From contig NZ_CANNDS010000001.1 of NCBI RefSeq assembly GCF_947503415.1, positions 2,018,501 to 2,082,500 on the forward strand: 64,000 bases of DNA, in the 5' to 3' direction. Source of the DNA: an uncultured Tateyamaria sp. GTDB taxonomy: Bacteria > Pseudomonadota > Alphaproteobacteria > Rhodobacterales > Rhodobacteraceae. The notes below the pieces were generated by a model. The model saw only the letters and a list, made by a program, of their open reading frames with translations, ran no database searches and was not told the DNA's origin. This document shows positions 61,896 through 64,000 of the stretch, one piece after another. The translations under genes were made by a program, and so were the position numbers. The stretch's first letter is position 1. Every line of letters begins with the position of its first letter.

Positions 61896-62249
61896 ATGGC
61901 CCGCGTGACCGTTGAAGACTGCGTTGACAAGGTTCCGAACCGTTTTGAGCTGGTGATGCTGGCTGCACATCGTGCGCGCGAAATCTCAAGCGGTGCGCCG
62001 ATTACTGTGGATCGCGACAACGACAAGAACCCCGTCGTGTCTCTGCGCGAGATCGCGGAAGAGACGCAGAGCTCGGAAGAGCTGCGCGAGCGTCTGATCG
62101 AATCGAACCAGAGCCAGATCGAGGTCGATGAGGCCGAGGAAGACGCAATGGCGCTTTTGATGGGTGCCGAACAGGACAAGCCGGAAGAAGACAGCATGTC
62201 CGAAGAGATGCTTCTGCGTCAGCTGATGGCCGCCCAAGGCCAAGGCTAA
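61896..62249 (+). CDS. rpoZ: RNA polymerase omega subunit
   Basis: A 117-residue omega with [22 protein letters not shown] and [13 protein letters not shown], then an acidic C-terminal half typical of alphaproteobacteria. It helps fold beta' and is part of the ppGpp site; it sits immediately upstream of the ppGpp synthetase gene. Confidence 0.97.
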   Translation: MARVTVEDCVDKVPNRFELVMLAAHRAREISSGAPITVDRDNDKNPVVSLREIAEETQSSEELRERLIESNQSQIEVDEAEEDAMALLMGAEQDKPEEDSMSEEMLLRQLMAAQGQG

Positions 62250-62271
62250 CGCCGCCCGGGGTGCGGACCAT

Positions 62272-64000
62272 ATGATATCTGCCGACGACCTGATCGCGCT
62301 GGTCCGCAACTACAACCCAAAAACAAACGAAGACCTGATCCGCCGCGCCTATGAGTTCGGCGGTCAGATGCATGATGGTCAGTTCCGTCATTCAGGTGAG
62401 CCGTACTTCACCCATCCGGTCGCTGTGGCTGCCATTCTGACCGAGCAACAGCTGGACGATGCAACCATCGTTACGGCTCTGTTACACGACACGATCGAGG
62501 ACACCAAAGCCAACTACACCATGGTGGCTGACCAGTTCGGCGACGAGGTCGCCAAGCTGGTCGATGGCGTGACGAAACTGACAAATCTGCAGCTGTCGTC
62601 AGTTGAAACCAAGCAGGCAGAAAATTTCCGCAAGCTTTTTATGGCTATGTCAAAAGACATGCGGGTAATTCTCGTAAAATTGAGCGATCGTTTGCACAAC
62701 ATGCGCACGATTAGGTCAATGCGCGCCGATAAGCAGGTGCAAAAAGCGCGCGAGACCATGGATATCTTCGCCCCCCTCGCCGGACGTATGGGTATGCAGT
62801 GGATGCGCGAAGAACTGGAAGATCTGGCGTTCAAAGTGTTGAATCCGGATGCGCGATCTTCGATTATCCGCCGCTTTATTACCATGCAGCGCGAAACCGG
62901 TGACGTCATTCAACGCATTACCGGCGATATGCGTCACGAGTTGGAAAAGGTCGATATCGAGGCGGAGGTATTTGGCCGGGCCAAGAAGCCATATTCCATC
63001 TGGCGCAAGATGCAGGAAAAGGATCAGTCCTTTTCCCGGTTGTCCGACATCTACGGTTTTCGCGTCATCACAGGCACCGAAGAGGACTGCTATCGTGCCT
63101 TGGGGGCCATCCACCAGCGTTGGCGCGCGGTGCCCGGTCGTTTCAAGGACTACATCAGCCAGCCCAAGACCAACGGGTACCGGTCCATCCACACAACCGT
63201 TTCGGGCCGTGACGGCAAGCGCGTCGAAGTGCAGATCAGGACCCGGCAGATGCACGATGTGGCCGAAACCGGTGTGGCCGCGCATTGGTCCTATCGCGAC
63301 GGTGTGCGCTCGCAGAACCCCTTTGCCGTCGATCCGGCCAAGTGGATTTCGCAACTGACCGAGCAATTCGACAGCGAAGAGGATCACGAAGACTTTCTCG
63401 AAGCCGTGAAGCTGGAGATGTATTCGGATCAGGTGTTCTGCTTCACGCCCAAGGGCGAGGTGGTGAAACTGCCCAAGGGGGCCACACCGATTGATTTCGC
63501 CTATGCCATCCACACGCGGATCGGCAACGCTTGCGTCGGTGCTAAAGTGGATGGGATGCGCGTGCCGTTGTGGACGCGCGTCAAAAATGGCCAGTCGGTC
63601 GACATTATTACCGCCGAAGGTCAGACACCTCAGGCCACATGGCTTGAGATTGCGACCACGGGCAAGGCCAAGACAGCGATCCGGAGGTCCCTGCGCGAAG
63701 CGGACCGGGACCGGTTCATCACGCTGGGTCGCGAACTCGCGCGCTCAGCCTTTGCTCACGTTCGCAAGAAGGCGACGGATAAGGCACTGGAAGCAGCAGC
63801 CAAGCATCTGCGTCTGAAGGATGCCGATGAGGTGCTGGCCCGCCTTGGGTCGGCTGAGCTGACAGGACGCGATGTGGTGCAGGCCATATATCCTGATCTG
63901 ACGCCCAAACCCGGCAAGCAGGTGGATGCCCGCCGCGCCGTGATTGGTCTGCTGCCGGGCCAATCCTTTCAACGCGCGACATGTTGCGACCCGCTGCCGG
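62272..64000 (+). CDS. Bifunctional (p)ppGpp synthetase/hydrolase RelA/SpoT, 5' part
   Basis: The window holds the first 576 codons; the gene continues beyond the end. It starts MISADDLIALVRNYNP. The HD hydrolase has His48 and LLHDTIED (His72-Asp73); the synthetase has GRAKKPYSIWRKMQEK, YGFRVIT and PKTNGYRSIHTTVSG; a TGS domain begins near residue 385 (FCFTPKGEVVKLPKGATPIDFAYAIHT). An intact HD motif predicts a bifunctional Rsh that controls the stringent response, as usual for this group. It starts 22 bases after rpoZ. Confidence 0.97.
   Translation, partial: MISADDLIALVRNYNPKTNEDLIRRAYEFGGQMHDGQFRHSGEPYFTHPVAVAAILTEQQLDDATIVTALLHDTIEDTKANYTMVADQFGDEVAKLVDGVTKLTNLQLSSVETKQAENFRKLFMAMSKDMRVILVKLSDRLHNMRTIRSMRADKQVQKARETMDIFAPLAGRMGMQWMREELEDLAFKVLNPDARSSIIRRFITMQRETGDVIQRITGDMRHELEKVDIEAEVFGRAKKPYSIWRKMQEKDQSFSRLSDIYGFRVITGTEEDCYRALGAIHQRWRAVPGRFKDYISQPKTNGYRSIHTTVSGRDGKRVEVQIRTRQMHDVAETGVAAHWSYRDGVRSQNPFAVDPAKWISQLTEQFDSEEDHEDFLEAVKLEMYSDQVFCFTPKGEVVKLPKGATPIDFAYAIHTRIGNACVGAKVDGMRVPLWTRVKNGQSVDIITAEGQTPQATWLEIATTGKAKTAIRRSLREADRDRFITLGRELARSAFAHVRKKATDKALEAAAKHLRLKDADEVLARLGSAELTGRDVVQAIYPDLTPKPGKQVDARRAVIGLLPGQSFQRATCCDPLP

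Overview
The window looks like a chromosomal segment of a marine alphaproteobacterium of the Rhodobacteraceae/Roseobacter group. This is inferred from several things: GC-rich coding; an alphaproteobacterial ATP synthase Fo operon with separate b and b' subunits and no F1 genes beside it; RTX proteins whose N-termini resemble those of roseobacters; three tandem peptide deformylase-like genes in front of fmt; a TTAA-N7-TTAA (CtrA-type) site; and BluB plus late cobalamin genes. I saw no tRNA, rRNA, CRISPR array, transposase or phage gene.

Layout. 0-12 kb: the end of eda, then the minus-strand ffh...rpsP-rimM-trmD-rplS-rpmE translation cluster. It is interrupted by an RTX protein, a sulfotransferase-like gene, three tandem GNAT acetyltransferases, chorismate mutase, bluB and a plus-strand pair (GNAT and SMR transporter). 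12-22 kb: small enzymes and regulators (cytochrome c, DinB, azoreductase/LysR, EamA exporter, ArsR, DUF1127-like, LysR), the Fo operon atpI-B-E-F'-F, and a GntR/FadR regulator. 22-29 kb: a lipoprotein, smc, a MltB-type lytic transglycosylase, cobD and cobC. 29-36.5 kb: a stand-alone degenerate receiver behind a CtrA-type site, a glutathionyl-hydroquinone reductase, two unknowns and a 1,545-residue RTX/ExeM-type extracellular nuclease. 36.8-44.5 kb: a nucleobase-type module made of a phosphoribosyltransferase, a TIM-barrel protein, a LysR regulator, a PotDBCA-like ABC importer and a CodA-like deaminase. 44.6-49.6 kb: two secreted proteins, one a trypsin-like fold that seems to lack its catalytic residues, and a subtilisin-family protease. 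49.9-64 kb: patB, def x3, fmt, small membrane and basic secreted proteins, rnhA, a methyltransferase, LysE, AKR/LysR, ispH, a NYN-domain protein, folK, rpoZ and the start of relA/spoT.

The most interesting parts are: the nucleobase module, where a near-identical 17-bp motif lies in front of both divergent arms and the deaminase has an Asp-to-Cys change in its active site; the third deformylase, which has lost the metal-ligand Cys and the catalytic Glu; the pseudo-protease next to an intact subtilisin; a pair of Lys/Arg/His-rich exported proteins; and a 48-bp element with 11-bp periodicity found twice, 14 kb apart. Functions come from motif reading only, without database searches. Start codons were chosen by ribosome-binding site and family length.
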